Assembly: GCF_024055725.1 (NCBI RefSeq)
Contig: NZ_JAMXMX010000003.1
Coordinates: forward strand, 186,001-250,000
DNA from: Actinoallomurus spadix
GTDB lineage: Bacteria; Actinomycetota; Actinomycetes; Streptosporangiales; Streptosporangiaceae
Reading direction: 5' to 3'
Length of the DNA stretch: 64,000 nucleotides
Shown: positions 1 through 10,470 of the stretch, piece by piece
Layout of the letters: each line of letters starts with the position of its first letter
Position numbering within the stretch: the first letter of the stretch is position 1
Made by a program: the position numbers and the translations under genes
The notes under the pieces: model-generated
The model's input: the letters and a program-made list of their open reading frames with translations, nothing else
Database searches by the model: none
What the model was told of the DNA's origin: nothing

Positions 1-633
1 CGCACCTGGAAGGCGCTGGGACCCGCCGCCGCGGGCACCCGGATCTACACGCAGGGACCGCAGGCCGTGGAGGCCCGGGAACGGCCCTTCGAGGCCACCG
101 ACGCCGGCACCGCCGACCTGCTGGTCGGCGACTGGCCCAAGGGATTCGCGCCCGGCACTCCGCGCGTGCACCTGGCGACCTGGCTCGCCAAGCCGTACGC
201 CGGCCGCACCGGGGACGTCGTCATCGCGCTGCCGGCCGGATACGACGCCCTGCTGCCCCGCGTGCTGCTCGCGTCCCGCGCCGAGCGGGTGCGCGTGCTC
301 ACGCCCGCGGTGCTCCCCCGGGCCCTGAAGGGCGTCCTCTCGGCCGTGTACCACCTCAAGACGGCGTCCGGCGAGATCGCCGCCTCCCGGGTCGAGGCGC
401 CCGGCGGGACGGGAGCCGTCCTCCGGCACATCCTCGACCGGCCGCACAACCGGATCGCGGGCTCCTGGCGCGAAGGTCTCATCCGGCACACCGCCGGCGA
501 CCTGACCAAGAACCAGGCGCGCGCCCGGATCCAGGAGGCCGCCCCCTGGCTCGGCGACGCGACCGTACTCGACCTGCCCGCCCACCGGCTCGCCGGCCTC
601 CCCGACCTGGTACGACGGACGCTCGGCGCCTGA
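1..633 (+). CDS. 3' part of an unrecognised protein
   Basis: The frame is open from base 1, so the gene starts outside the window and only about 210 C-terminal residues are visible. The GTG at 67 could start a 188-residue protein but nothing supports it as the true start. The sequence is a soluble, Ala/Leu/Arg-rich alpha/beta-looking chain with no membrane segment, no cysteine pair and no motif I recognise. It ends 34 bp before the convergent stop of the proline-rich membrane protein. I assign no function. The coding frame itself is well supported by continuous high-GC third positions. Confidence 0.7.
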   Translation, partial: RTWKALGPAAAGTRIYTQGPQAVEARERPFEATDAGTADLLVGDWPKGFAPGTPRVHLATWLAKPYAGRTGDVVIALPAGYDALLPRVLLASRAERVRVLTPAVLPRALKGVLSAVYHLKTASGEIAASRVEAPGGTGAVLRHILDRPHNRIAGSWREGLIRHTAGDLTKNQARARIQEAAPWLGDATVLDLPAHRLAGLPDLVRRTLGA

Positions 634-667
634 CCCCGCCCGCCGGGCGGCCGGGGCGACGGGCGCG

Positions 668-1942
668 TCAGTCCTGCGTGCCCCTGTCGGCGACGCGCCC
701 GACGATGGCGGGCGGAGGGCCGATCGTGACCAGCAGCGACACCAGCTTCGGATCCGTCTCACTTCCCGAACCGTCCGCGCGCCGTACCCAGGTGATCACC
801 GCGTAGTGGCCCATCGCCACCCCGCGCGCCGTGCTGAACCCCTGGCCGTACGCCCCGTCCTGGTCCAGCGGGCGCACGAACCCGTCGCCGGTCTGCGGAT
901 CCGCCGCCGCGACGAGCTTGTCGGCGGCCGTGGAGTCCGCCAGGTTGAAGATCGTCACCAGGGCCGAGAAGCCCTTGTCACCGTAGGCGGCGCGCGTCAC
1001 CTGCGTGCAGCCCGACCGCTGCAGCAGCTGAGCGAACGGCTGCCCCCACACGGCGTCGGCGCACCGAGCGTCCAGCTTGGACGCCTTCAGTTTCAAGGAC
1101 GCCCTGGCGTCCCGATCCGAGATCGTCTTCTTGTCGAAGACCTCGCCCGCGGTCAGGGGATGCGGGTCGGCGGTGCGCTTGGCGATCGGCGCGAACACCG
1201 CCGTGGAGGAGGCCGCGGAGTAGACCGATGGCAGCGGTCCGCCGGCGGGTGCGGCGGCCTGCTGCGGCCCGGACGGCTTCCGATCGTCGTGGAGCAGCAC
1301 CACCAGGCTCGCGACGACGATGAGCGCGACGACGATGATGACTCCGGCCGCACCGAAGTACGCGGCCGGCGGCACAGCGCCGGGGCCCCGCTCACCGCGT
1401 GCGGGGCGGGCCGGCAGCTTGATCGAGGGAAGCCGGAGCGACCGGCGTGACGGTCGCGGCTTCTCCTCCTCCGGATCAGGCTCCGTCTCCCAGCCGGGCG
1501 GCCGGCCGCCGTTCCACGCGGCGGGCTCCTGCCCCTCCCAGGCGGGAGGCCCCGCGCCGTCCGGCCCGGGCTGCGGCCCGTCCCAGGTGGGGGGCTGCCC
1601 GCCGTTCCAGACCGGCTGCTGGCCCTGCCCTGCCGGGGGCCGACCGTCGTTCCACGCGGGCGGCTGCTGCCCCTCCCCCGCCGGGGGCCGACCGTCGCTC
1701 CACGGCGGCTGCGGTCCCTCCCCCGCCGGGGGCGGTCCGCCGCTCCACGCGGGCGGCTGCTGCGCGTCCGTCCTCGGAGCGTGTCCGCCGTTCCACGCCG
1801 AAGCCGGCCCGGCACCCCACGGCCCGGGCGGCGCGCCGTACCCGTGGGGCGGCTGCGGAAGATCCCCCTCGGGGCTCTGCGGGGCGTCCTGGTCCGCGGC
1901 GTTGTCGGGCGCCGCGGACCGGCGGCGTGGACGCCTATGCAC
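668..1942 (-). CDS. Membrane-anchored protein with P/W/G-rich repeat N-terminus
   Basis: This 424-residue protein begins with a cytoplasmic region (about residues 20-160) built of imperfect 15-17-residue units of the type PPAWNGGRPPAGEGQQ. One transmembrane helix follows (about 195-220), then a roughly 200-residue outside domain. That domain has the pattern C-x4-WG...GCTQ-x3-AAY and ends in a GHYAVITWV strand, which match the product of the next gene upstream, so the two are paralogues. The start is GTG at 1942 and overlaps the upstream stop by 8 bp, so the pair is co-transcribed. The two conserved cysteines suggest an extracytoplasmic disulfide. The function is unknown and no enzyme motif is visible. 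Confidence 0.8.
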   Translation of the reverse strand: MHRRPRRRSAAPDNAADQDAPQSPEGDLPQPPHGYGAPPGPWGAGPASAWNGGHAPRTDAQQPPAWSGGPPPAGEGPQPPWSDGRPPAGEGQQPPAWNDGRPPAGQGQQPVWNGGQPPTWDGPQPGPDGAGPPAWEGQEPAAWNGGRPPGWETEPDPEEEKPRPSRRSLRLPSIKLPARPARGERGPGAVPPAAYFGAAGVIIVVALIVVASLVVLLHDDRKPSGPQQAAAPAGGPLPSVYSAASSTAVFAPIAKRTADPHPLTAGEVFDKKTISDRDARASLKLKASKLDARCADAVWGQPFAQLLQRSGCTQVTRAAYGDKGFSALVTIFNLADSTAADKLVAAADPQTGDGFVRPLDQDGAYGQGFSTARGVAMGHYAVITWVRRADGSGSETDPKLVSLLVTIGPPPAIVGRVADRGTQD

Positions 1943-2720
1943 CGGCGAGGACGAGTCGTTCCCAGACGAAGTCGTCGGCCCGCTCGATGGCGATACTGGC
2001 GTCCAGGAGTTCGTTCATCGACTGCGGCTGGGCGCCGCCGGCCTTCTCCACCCAGCTGACGACCACATAGTGGCCGAACGCCTGGCTGTAGGCCGCGCTG
2101 AAACCGTCGCTGAAGTCCGTCGATCCCTTCACCGCGAACGGTGAGACGAAGCCCGCGCCGCTGTCGGGGTCCAGGTCGCGGACGAGCTGCTCGGCACCCT
2201 GCAGGTTCTCGAGGTTGATCGCGATGAACTGGCCGACGTACTGCTTGTCGTTGCTGACGTACGCGCCGCGGGCGATCTGAGTGCAGCCGTACTTCGCCAG
2301 GTCGCTCTGGAGTTGCTGTCCCCAGGTGACCGTCTTGCAGTCCGATGCGAGGTCCGCTCCCGCGAGCGTGAAGGTGTACTTGCCGTGGGTGACGGTCTTG
2401 TCGTCGTCGCCGAACACCTCGTTCTTGTTCAGCGGGCGCTTGTCCTTGGCCCGGTCGGCCAGCTTCTTCACCTGCGGGTTGGCCGGGGTGTTGACGTACA
2501 CCCTGGGCTTCACCTTCGCCGCGGCGGCGGCCTGCGGCTTCTTGTCGCCGCCACCGCCCATCGCCACGACCGCGACGACGGTGACGATGAGGATCACGGC
2601 CACCGCGGCACCACCGATGATCAGCAGATTCCGCTTAGAACCACCCTCGGAGCCTTGTGCGGCGCGGCGTCCCCGGGACGGCCGACCTTGCTCGCGGTCC
2701 TCGTAACCCATCTCGCTCAC
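1935..2720 (-). CDS. Membrane-anchored protein, paralogue of downstream neighbour
   Basis: Starting at GTG 2720 this encodes about 261 residues. A short charged cytoplasmic tail is followed by one transmembrane helix (about 30-55) and an outside domain with C-x4-WG, GCTQIARGAY and GHYVVVSWV, the same plan as the 668-1942 product but without the proline-rich repeats. Starts at ATG 2711 or further upstream (2801) are possible. I favour 2720 because TAAGCT lies 8 nt upstream, which would make it leaderless. It probably forms a two-gene operon with the next gene. The role is unknown; a cell-envelope sensor or binding protein is only a guess. Confidence 0.75.
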   Translation of the reverse strand: MSEMGYEDREQGRPSRGRRAAQGSEGGSKRNLLIIGGAAVAVILIVTVVAVVAMGGGGDKKPQAAAAAKVKPRVYVNTPANPQVKKLADRAKDKRPLNKNEVFGDDDKTVTHGKYTFTLAGADLASDCKTVTWGQQLQSDLAKYGCTQIARGAYVSNDKQYVGQFIAINLENLQGAEQLVRDLDPDSGAGFVSPFAVKGSTDFSDGFSAAYSQAFGHYVVVSWVEKAGGAQPQSMNELLDASIAIERADDFVWERLVLAGA

Positions 2721-2847
2721 GAGGCGTGAGCTTAGCGAACCTCCATCGCCGAGATGTCCATATCGCCGCTTCGCCCCGTTTTGTCGCAGTGTTTGTGGCA
2801 TACCCCACGGACCGACGGACGCCTACCCCGCCTCGCGGAGCGCCCGA

Positions 2848-4206
2848 TCACGCCCCGTGGGTCGCCGACGACCGGTCGGCGGTGTCCACCGGACCGGCCG
2901 CGGACTCCGTACGGCCGCCGTCACCGGGCTCCTCGCCGCCCGCCTCGTCGTCCTCGCCGCCGTTCTCCTCGGAGTCCTCGGCCGTGGCCTCTTCCGCCTT
3001 GGTGTCCTTCACCTCGGTGTCCTTCACCTCGGCGGGCTCGTCGTCCTCCGGCTCGGCCGGGTTCGCCTCGGCGTCCGCAGGCGCGGCGCCAGCGGGCCCG
3101 GCGGGCTCCGCATGGGTCGTTTCGGCCGATTCGGGCGTGGCAGGCTCGGCGTCGGCCGCATCGCCCGTGGCAGGCGCGCCGGCGGCCTTGTCGGAGGCGA
3201 CGGGCTCAGCGTCGGGCGTGGCAGGCTCGCCGGTGGCTTCGGTGGCTTCGGTGGCTTCGGCGGGCTCGGCGCCGGCTTCGGTGTCCGCCGGCTGCGCGGT
3301 GGCAGCAGTGGCGGTGGCGTCGTCGTCCGCGGCCGCCGGAGCGGGCGGGTCCTCCGCGGTCTCGCCCGCGTCGCCCGCCGTGCCCAGGGCGCCCGGCGGA
3401 TTCGCCGTCCCGCGCTTGACGTACAGGTAGGCCACCGCGCCGAGGAACACGATCAGGCAGGTCCAGTCGTTGAGCCGCAGGCCCAGGATCCTGTGCGCCT
3501 CGTCGATGCGCAGCCACTCGATCCAGGCGCGGCCGACGGTGTAGGCGGCGACGTAGAGCGCGAACGCGCGGCCGTACGCCAGGCGGAACCGCTTCTCCGC
3601 CCAGATCACCAGGATGGCCACCCCGATGCACCAGAGGAACTCATAGAGGAAGGTCGGCTGGTAGGTGGCGATGTCGGCGTACTTCGCGTCCGGCGGGCGA
3701 TGGGCGGAGTCGATCTTCACCGCCCAGGGGAGCTTGCTCGGCCGGCCGTACAGCTCCTGGTTGAACCAGTTGCCCCAGCGCCCGATCGCCTGGGCGAGGG
3801 CGATGCCCGGTGCGGCGGCGTCGGCGAACACGCGCAGCGAGATGCCGCGGCGCCGGCAGCCGAGGTAGGCGCCGAAGGTGCCGAGCGCGATAGCCCCCCA
3901 GATGCCCAGGCCGCCGTTCCAGACCTTGAGCGCGTCGATGGGGTGGCGGCCGTGCCCGAAGTACAGCTGGTGGTCGGTGATGACGTGGTAGAGACGCCCG
4001 CCGATCAGGCCGAACGGGACCGCCCAGACGGCGATGTCGAGGACCGTCCCCGCCGTGCCGCCGCGCGCCGCCCAGCGCCGGTCCCCGAGCCAGACGGCGA
4101 CGATCACCCCGATGATGATCATCAGGGCGTACCCGCGGAGCGGCAGGGGCCCCAGATGGATGCTCCCCTGCGACGGGCTCGGGATGAAGGCGAGCGGCTG
4201 CTGCAT
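2848..4206 (-). CDS. lgt: Prolipoprotein diacylglyceryl transferase with long acidic tail
   Basis: Lgt transfers diacylglycerol from phosphatidylglycerol to the lipobox cysteine of prelipoproteins in the cytoplasmic membrane. Residues 1-265 are a complete multi-spanning Lgt core: the first helix is near 23-41, GGRLYHVITDH is at 69-79 and the family signature GRWGNWFNQELYG at 142-154. Residues 268-452 are an added low-complexity tail of Ala, Glu, Pro, Asp and Thr with repeats such as EATEATEATGEPATP, which has no counterpart in the usual 270-290-residue enzyme. The start is ATG 4206; TAATCT lies 8 nt upstream, so it may be leaderless. The gene follows the trpA and redox-protein genes, its usual actinomycete neighbourhood. 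Confidence 0.95.
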   Translation of the reverse strand: MQQPLAFIPSPSQGSIHLGPLPLRGYALMIIIGVIVAVWLGDRRWAARGGTAGTVLDIAVWAVPFGLIGGRLYHVITDHQLYFGHGRHPIDALKVWNGGLGIWGAIALGTFGAYLGCRRRGISLRVFADAAAPGIALAQAIGRWGNWFNQELYGRPSKLPWAVKIDSAHRPPDAKYADIATYQPTFLYEFLWCIGVAILVIWAEKRFRLAYGRAFALYVAAYTVGRAWIEWLRIDEAHRILGLRLNDWTCLIVFLGAVAYLYVKRGTANPPGALGTAGDAGETAEDPPAPAAADDDATATAATAQPADTEAGAEPAEATEATEATGEPATPDAEPVASDKAAGAPATGDAADAEPATPESAETTHAEPAGPAGAAPADAEANPAEPEDDEPAEVKDTEVKDTKAEEATAEDSEENGGEDDEAGGEEPGDGGRTESAAGPVDTADRSSATHGA

Positions 4207-4309
4207 GGGATGTGAGATTACCGCCTGGCGAGCGCGCGGAGGCGCGGCGACGGTGAAGATCGGGCGTCGATTGCAGGGCGCCGCGCGGCCGCTCGTACGC
4301 CGGGTATGC

Positions 4310-4349
4310 GAGAAGAGGGACGCGACCGGGTGGTCACGCCCCTCTTCTC
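4310..4349 (-). terminator. Hairpin after the DsbA-like gene
   Basis: The arms GAGAAGAGGG (4310-4319) and CCCTCTTCTC (4340-4349) are perfectly complementary over 10 bp. They lie 61-100 nt downstream of the DsbA-like stop codon. There is no U-tract, as is usual for actinomycete terminators. Confidence 0.5.
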
Positions 4350-4409
4350 AGCCGTCCGTCCGCGATGGCCGCCGGTGCGCGGCGCGATGGTGGGCGCCGC
4401 CCGCGGCCG

Positions 4410-5246
4410 TCACTTGGCGGGCTTGGTCGGCGTCGCGCTCGCCGAACCGCTCGGCGTGGTCGACGGGACCGCGCTCGGCGTCGCGTCGACGGGCTTGGCG
4501 GCCAGGACGGCCTTCTTGAGCGCGGACGGCTTGAGCAGGACGTTGGTCAGGTCCAGCGACTGGCCGTTGAGGAAGACGGTGGGCGTGCCGGTGACCTGAC
4601 GGGTCTGCTCCGCGTAGTTCGTGAGCGCGTCGAGCTGGCTCTGCTTCTGCAGGCCCTTGACGCACTGCTCGAAGGCGGGCGTGTCGAAGCCCAGCTTCTT
4701 GGCCCAGCCGATGAGGTCCTTGTTGGAGAAGCCGTTCGAGCCCTCCGCCGGCTGGTTCTTGTAGATCATGTCGTGGTACTGGACCCACTTGTCCGCCGGA
4801 GCGCACAGCGCGGCGTTGGCCGCCCGCTGGGAGTTGCCGCGGATCGGCTCCGACTGCTGCTTGAACAGCCAGAACGGGTAGTAGACGACGTTGACCTTGC
4901 CCTCGGCCGCGAGCTGCTTGACGGTGTTGCCGCTGGTGTTCTCCATCTCGTGGCAGATGGGGCACTGGAAGTCCTCGAACAGCTCCAGCTTGGGCGCCTT
5001 GATGCCGGGCTTGCCCATCAGGATCCCGCCGTCGGCCAGGCGGGTCGCCGGCGCAATCGCACCGGTGTAGGTGTTCTTGTCCTTCTTGTTCACGACGTAC
5101 ACCGTGACGATCACGGCCAGCGCCACGATGGCGAGGGCGCTGATGGCGATGGTCAGGGCGCGCATCCGCTGCTGCTTCTGCGCCTGGCGCTTGCGCTCCT
5201 CTGCCAGCCGCTCGCGGGCCGACCGCTGTCGAGCGGCCTTGCTCAT
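4410..5246 (-). CDS. Membrane-anchored DsbA-family thioredoxin-fold oxidoreductase
   Basis: This 278-residue protein has a basic, coiled N-terminus (1-28), one transmembrane helix (about 29-52) and an exported DsbA-like thioredoxin domain. The active site is CPIC at 95-98, preceded by LFEDFQ. The cis-Pro loop is probably the TGTPTVFLNG segment. The last 30 residues are Pro/Ala/Ser-rich. In actinomycetes such proteins form or repair disulfides in exported proteins. AGGAGA sits 4 nt before ATG 5246. The gene lies 47 nt after a DoxX/MauE-like membrane gene, and the two probably work as a redox pair. Confidence 0.88.
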   Translation of the reverse strand: MSKAARQRSARERLAEERKRQAQKQQRMRALTIAISALAIVALAVIVTVYVVNKKDKNTYTGAIAPATRLADGGILMGKPGIKAPKLELFEDFQCPICHEMENTSGNTVKQLAAEGKVNVVYYPFWLFKQQSEPIRGNSQRAANAALCAPADKWVQYHDMIYKNQPAEGSNGFSNKDLIGWAKKLGFDTPAFEQCVKGLQKQSQLDALTNYAEQTRQVTGTPTVFLNGQSLDLTNVLLKPSALKKAVLAAKPVDATPSAVPSTTPSGSASATPTKPAK

Positions 5247-5293
5247 CTGATCTCCTAGGTGATTATTCGTGGAACGCCCGGACCGTCTGCGGC

Positions 5294-5959
5294 TCAGGCG
5301 TACAGCCCGAGCATCCGGTCGAGCGCGTATTTGCCGCGTGGGTACAACATCAGCCAGGCGGCGAGAACGAGGAAGCCGAGGTCTCGGAAGACCTCTCTAA
5401 GGTAGTGGGTCTGTCCCTTGGCCACCGTGCCGCCGCCCCCGAAGCAGCCACAGTCGATGGACAGTCCGCGTGCGGCCACGGAGATGATCCCGGCGATGAA
5501 GACGACGAACAGCAGACCCACGCAGATCGCCATGACCCGGGTGGCGAAGCCGAGGAGGATCATCGCGGCGAGGACCATCTCCAGCACCGGCAGCCCGAGG
5601 GCGACCGGGCTGACCATGCCCTGCGGCAGGATGCGGTACGCGGACACCGCCGTCTTCTGCAACGCGACCGGCTCGGTGAACTTCGCGTAGCCGGCGGTCC
5701 CGAGGATCCCCGCGAGCAGGACGCGGACCGCGAGGGTGATCCACTGCTGGTAGCGCTCGGGGATGGCGGGGACTCGGACCCGCCCGGCCAGGCCGGCCCC
5801 GCGCTCGTCGACGTCGACCCGCTCGCGCCCCGGGCGGGTTTTCGCGTCGCCCGGTCCGCCCTTGGCCCGCGCGGACGTGGTCTTGCCACCCGCGGGCCTG
5901 GACGCCCCTCTGGTGGCCTTCGTCCTACGCCCCGCGGAGTCAGCCTTGGCTTCAGCCAC
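5294..5959 (-). CDS. MauE/DoxX-family redox-associated membrane protein
   Basis: This 221-residue protein has a long basic N-terminal extension (1-70) followed by four predicted membrane helices typical of DoxX/MauE proteins. The conserved pair C170-G-C172 lies in SIDCGCFGGG, just before the last helix segment. MauE-like proteins are linked to disulfide formation or electron transfer in the membrane. The position directly upstream of the DsbA-like gene suggests it re-oxidises or partners that protein, though I infer this from context. The start is GTG 5959, with GAGGAA about 6 nt upstream. The basic extension of about 70 residues is longer than usual. Confidence 0.85.
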   Translation of the reverse strand: MAEAKADSAGRRTKATRGASRPAGGKTTSARAKGGPGDAKTRPGRERVDVDERGAGLAGRVRVPAIPERYQQWITLAVRVLLAGILGTAGYAKFTEPVALQKTAVSAYRILPQGMVSPVALGLPVLEMVLAAMILLGFATRVMAICVGLLFVVFIAGIISVAARGLSIDCGCFGGGGTVAKGQTHYLREVFRDLGFLVLAAWLMLYPRGKYALDRMLGLYA

Positions 5960-6073
5960 TGTCGTTCCTCACCCTGTCTTGATCCCGGCGCGCGCCAGCA
6001 TAGGCGACGGGAATGTAAGGACGCCGTCAAGCACGGGGTAGATCCTGTCACCTTCGCGCCGGGTGTGGGCGCT

Positions 6074-6921
6074 CTACCGCCGCACACCTTCGGCGAGTTC
6101 GGCGGTGAGACGGCGTACGGCGTCGATCCCGGCCTCGGGCGACGGCGCGTCGAGCAGCCGCCGGATGAACGCCGAACCGACGATCACACCGTCGGCGAAC
6201 CCCGCGACCTCCGCGGCCTGCTCGCCGTTGCTGACGCCAAGGCCGAGGCCGACGGGCAGCGGCGACCCCTGCGTCATCGCCTTGCGGGTCCGCTCGACCA
6301 GGTGCGCGGCGCCGGTGTCGACGGCCGTGCGCGCGCCGGTCACGCCCATGAGCGAGGCGGCGTACACGAATCCACGGCACAGGCTGGTGATCTTGGCCAG
6401 GCGCTCGTCGGTCGAGCTGAGCGCGACGAGGAACACCCGGTCCAGGTCGCATGCGTCGGAAGCGGCCAGCCACGGCTCGGCCTCCTCCGGCGTCAGGTCC
6501 GGGGTGATCAGGCCAGAGCCGCCCGCCGAGGCCAGGTCACGGGCGAAGGCGTCGACGCCGTAGTGGTCGACGGGGTTCCAGTACGTCATGACGAGCGTCC
6601 GCGCGCCGGTGGCGGCGACCGCCTCGACCGTGCGGAACACGTCGGCGACCCGGATGCCGCCGGTCAGCGCCTGGTGGACGGCGTCCTGGATGGTCGGGCC
6701 GTCCATGAGCGGGTCGGTGTAGGGCAGGCCGATCTCGATGACGTCACAGCCCGCCTCGACCATCGTCTTCGCGGCGGTGATGGCGCCTTCGTAGGAGGGG
6801 AATCCCGCGGGGAGGTACCCGACCAGCGCGGCCCGTCCCTCCGCCTTGGCCTGCTCGAACGCCGTCGCCGCGGTGCGCGCCGGCGCCCCCTCGGTCCGTT
6901 CCATGGTCTCGCTCCGCTCGC

Positions 6922-6925
<4 letters not shown>
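6074..6925 (-). CDS. trpA: Tryptophan synthase alpha chain
   Basis: TrpA cleaves indole-3-glycerol phosphate to indole and glyceraldehyde 3-phosphate and channels the indole to TrpB. The 283-residue TIM barrel contains the catalytic residues in [20 protein letters not shown], with Glu64 and Asp75 at the expected places, and a GVTGAR phosphate-binding loop. I chose ATG 6925 because it overlaps the trpB stop in an ATGA arrangement; the frame extends further upstream but inside trpB. It is the last gene of the trpC-trpB-trpA unit. Confidence 0.96.
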
Positions 6926-8151
<1,226 letters not shown>

Positions 8152-8260
8152 CGCGATGTCCTGTCGCAGTCGGTGAGTCTGGATCCGGTCAACTGAGGTG
8201 CGGATTCAGGCCCGCCATCGCTCGCGAAGGATCACGCGCATAGCTTACTTGCTCCGCCGC

Positions 8261-9067
8261 CTACTTGCCCTGACGCAGCGCCGGGTGCGTCCCGGCGGCG
8301 ACCAGGTCGGACACCGCCGAGCGCGGGTCCTTCCCGATGACGAGGCTCTCCCCGACCAGGACCGCGTCGGCTCCGGACGAGGCGTAGGCGAGCAGGTCGT
8401 GCGGCCCGCGCACGCCGGACTCGGCGATCCGCACGATGCCGTCGGGTATCTGCGGCGCGATGCGGGCGAAGGTGCTGCGGTCGACGCGCAGGGTGGTCAG
8501 GTCGCGGGCGTTGACGCCGATGACCTTCGCCCCGGCGTCCAGCGCGCGGGCGAGCTCCTCCTCGGTGTGCACCTCGACGAGCGGGGTGAGCCCGATCGAC
8601 TCCGCCCGCTCGATCAGGGAGACCAGGGCCTGCTGCTCGAGCGCGGCCACGATCAGCAGCACGAGGTCGGCGCCGTACGCCCGCGCCTCCCACAGCTGAT
8701 AGGAGGAGACGACGAAGTCCTTGCGCAGGACCGGGATGTCGACGCGGTTGCGCACCGCGGCCAGGTCGTCGATGCTGCCGCCGAAACGGCGGCGCTCGGT
8801 CAGCACGCTGATCACGGCGGCGCCACCGGCCTCGTAGTCGGCCGCGAGCGCGGCCGGGTCGGCGATCGCCGCCAGCGCGCCCTTCGACGGGCTGCACCGC
8901 TTGACCTCCGCGATCACCGCGACGCCCTGACCGCGCAGCGCGCCGATCGCGTTGCGCGGCGACGGGGCGTGGGCCGCCATCCGCTTGAGCGCGTCGAGTG
9001 ACACGGCCGCCTGCCGCTCCGCAAGATCGGCCCGGACGCCGTCCAGGATCTCGTCGAGCACGCTCAC
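8261..9067 (-). CDS. trpC: Indole-3-glycerol phosphate synthase
   Basis: This closes the indole ring from 1-(2-carboxyphenylamino)-1-deoxyribulose 5-phosphate. The 268-residue TIM barrel contains the substrate-binding [13 protein letters not shown] motif, the VLRKDF strand and GVNARDL. The open frame reaches 9289, but GTG 9067 gives the normal N-terminus [11 protein letters not shown] and has AAAGGTGGG a few bases upstream. The gene is first in the compact trpC-trpB-trpA group. The next gene upstream (DUF2752) ends 219 bp away. No trpE, trpD or trpF is in the window. Confidence 0.96.
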   Translation of the reverse strand: MSVLDEILDGVRADLAERQAAVSLDALKRMAAHAPSPRNAIGALRGQGVAVIAEVKRCSPSKGALAAIADPAALAADYEAGGAAVISVLTERRRFGGSIDDLAAVRNRVDIPVLRKDFVVSSYQLWEARAYGADLVLLIVAALEQQALVSLIERAESIGLTPLVEVHTEEELARALDAGAKVIGVNARDLTTLRVDRSTFARIAPQIPDGIVRIAESGVRGPHDLLAYASSGADAVLVGESLVIGKDPRSAVSDLVAAGTHPALRQGK

Positions 9068-9285
9068 GAGCCCACCTTTCCCGCACTCATCGGAGGCCTT
9101 GGTGACGTTGCCGCCCAGAACCGGTCGCCCACATGCCCTCCCCGCTGATCGCTCGCCGGATGGCCGCCGTCTTCGCGACGGGGCCTGCCGCGCAGGCCCG
9201 CCCACGAGAACGGTCCCCCTTGCCGGACGGTCGTGTGTCTCGATCGTAGCCCCGCCGGTCCGATGCGCCTTGCGGGGGTGGGAAT

Positions 9286-9729
9286 TCACGGTGCCAGGGC
9301 ACGTCCGATGGAGAGATTACGGACAACCCAGAAGAACAGGATGACCATCGTGAACCCGGTGATCACCACCGGATGGAGGATCCTGGACCGCACCCGCCGT
9401 CCCCTCCGCGCCGCCCAGACCCACCTGACCCACAGGTAAGCCAGGAATGGCAGCGTGGCGAAGGTGAGCGGGTTATGGCCGAACGCCTCGGCGAAATGAC
9501 CGTGACCGATCGCATGGATCATGCGCAGCGCCCCGCAGCCGGGACAGTAGTACCCCGTCACGGCGAGGAAGGGGCAGGTCGGGTAGTGCCCCGGGTGGTT
9601 CGGATCGACCGCCGAGACGTAGCCGGCCGCGCCGAGCACGGCGGCGAGCACGGCGTACGGCGCCCAGCGCGCCCTCCGGCGCTCCGCCCCCGGCGGCATC
9701 GGCCGGGTTCCGGCCCGTCCCACTGTCAC
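9286..9729 (-). CDS. DUF2752 membrane protein
   Basis: This is a 147-residue protein with three to four hydrophobic segments and the DUF2752 signature [19 protein letters not shown], which carries three cysteines. The family is common in actinobacteria, often near tryptophan or cell-division genes, and has no known function. GTG 9729 and GTG 9735 are alternative starts. TACGCT at 9741-9736 is exactly 6 nt before 9729, which favours a leaderless start there. The gene has its own promoter within the his-trp region. Confidence 0.85.
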   Translation of the reverse strand: MTVGRAGTRPMPPGAERRRARWAPYAVLAAVLGAAGYVSAVDPNHPGHYPTCPFLAVTGYYCPGCGALRMIHAIGHGHFAEAFGHNPLTFATLPFLAYLWVRWVWAARRGRRVRSRILHPVVITGFTMVILFFWVVRNLSIGRALAP

Positions 9730-9735
9730 GCTCAC

Positions 9736-9741
9736 AGCGTA
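9736..9741 (-). promoter_or_regulatory. -10 element TACGCT of DUF2752 gene
   Basis: TACGCT is followed by 6 nt and then the GTG at 9729. This is the spacing expected for a leaderless transcript. Confidence 0.45.
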
Positions 9742-9765
9742 CGGCGGACCCGCCTCGGAGGCCGG

Positions 9766-10470
9766 TCAGAGATCGGCGACGTAGCCGACGCCGCGTACGG
9801 TGCGCAGCGGGCTGCCGGCGCCCAGTTTGGCGCGCAGCTGCGCGATGTGGACGTCGACCGTGCGGGCGCCGGCGGCCTCGGTGTCCCCCCACACGGCCAC
9901 GAGCAGCTGGTCGCGGGGGAAGACCCGCCCCGGATGGCTCATGAGGTACGCCAGGAGGTCGAACTCCACGGCGGTCAGCGCCGTCGGCACGCCCGCCACG
10001 GTGACGGAACGCGCACTCGTGTCGAGCACGACGGCGCCGGCCCGCAGCACGTCGTGGCGCGGCGCGGCGGCCCGGTGCCCCCGCAGGACGCGGCCGAGCG
10101 TGGCGAGGAGCACCCGCGGGCTGAACGGGCGCGGCACGGCGGGCCCCGCGGGCGCCGTCATGCCGGGCGGCACCACGGACACGATGACCGCCGGGCCGGC
10201 GGCCTCCGCGACCTCCCGGTGCACGCCCGTGGTCAGGTCGAGGACGATCGCGTCCGGCCGCAGGGTGCGGGCGAGCCCGGCGGCCGCCTGCGGATCGGCG
10301 GCGAATCGTACGCGGTACCCCTCGCGGGCGAGGTAGAGCCGGATGAGCTCGGCGACGCCCGGGTCGTGCTCCACCACGAGCACGGTCGCACGGCCCGGCG
10401 CGGTCGCGCGGGGACGCTGCGGGCGGGCGTCACGCGCGCCACCCTCCCCGGACGGCGCGCGCCCGCTCAA
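9766..10470 (-). CDS. OmpR-family response regulator with degenerate receiver
   Basis: The product has 234 residues: a disordered basic N-terminus (1-28), a receiver domain (29-130) and a C-terminal winged-helix Trans_reg_C domain with VEFDLLAYLMSHPGRVFPRDQLL and a TVDVHIAQLRAKLG recognition helix. The receiver keeps a phospho-acceptor Asp78 (IVLDLT). The acidic pair is reduced to EHD at 34-36, the loop after Asp78 is about ten residues short, and the conserved Lys is Arg114 (RPFSP). It may therefore work without phosphorylation. The start is TTG 10470, immediately after the stop of the TIGR02234 gene. No histidine kinase is adjacent. Confidence 0.85.
   Translation of the reverse strand: MSGRAPSGEGGARDARPQRPRATAPGRATVLVVEHDPGVAELIRLYLAREGYRVRFAADPQAAAGLARTLRPDAIVLDLTTGVHREVAEAAGPAVIVSVVPPGMTAPAGPAVPRPFSPRVLLATLGRVLRGHRAAAPRHDVLRAGAVVLDTSARSVTVAGVPTALTAVEFDLLAYLMSHPGRVFPRDQLLVAVWGDTEAAGARTVDVHIAQLRAKLGAGSPLRTVRGVGYVADL

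Noticed and set aside
8152-8260. Possible trpM between trpC and trpB
   Set aside because: Only 9- and 11-codon frames are present, with no convincing match to trpM and no clear ribosome-binding site.
9087-9134. 15-codon frame with one Trp upstream of trpC, considered as a trp leader peptide
   Set aside because: It has a single Trp codon, no terminator follows and no T-box consensus is present, so there is no support for attenuation.
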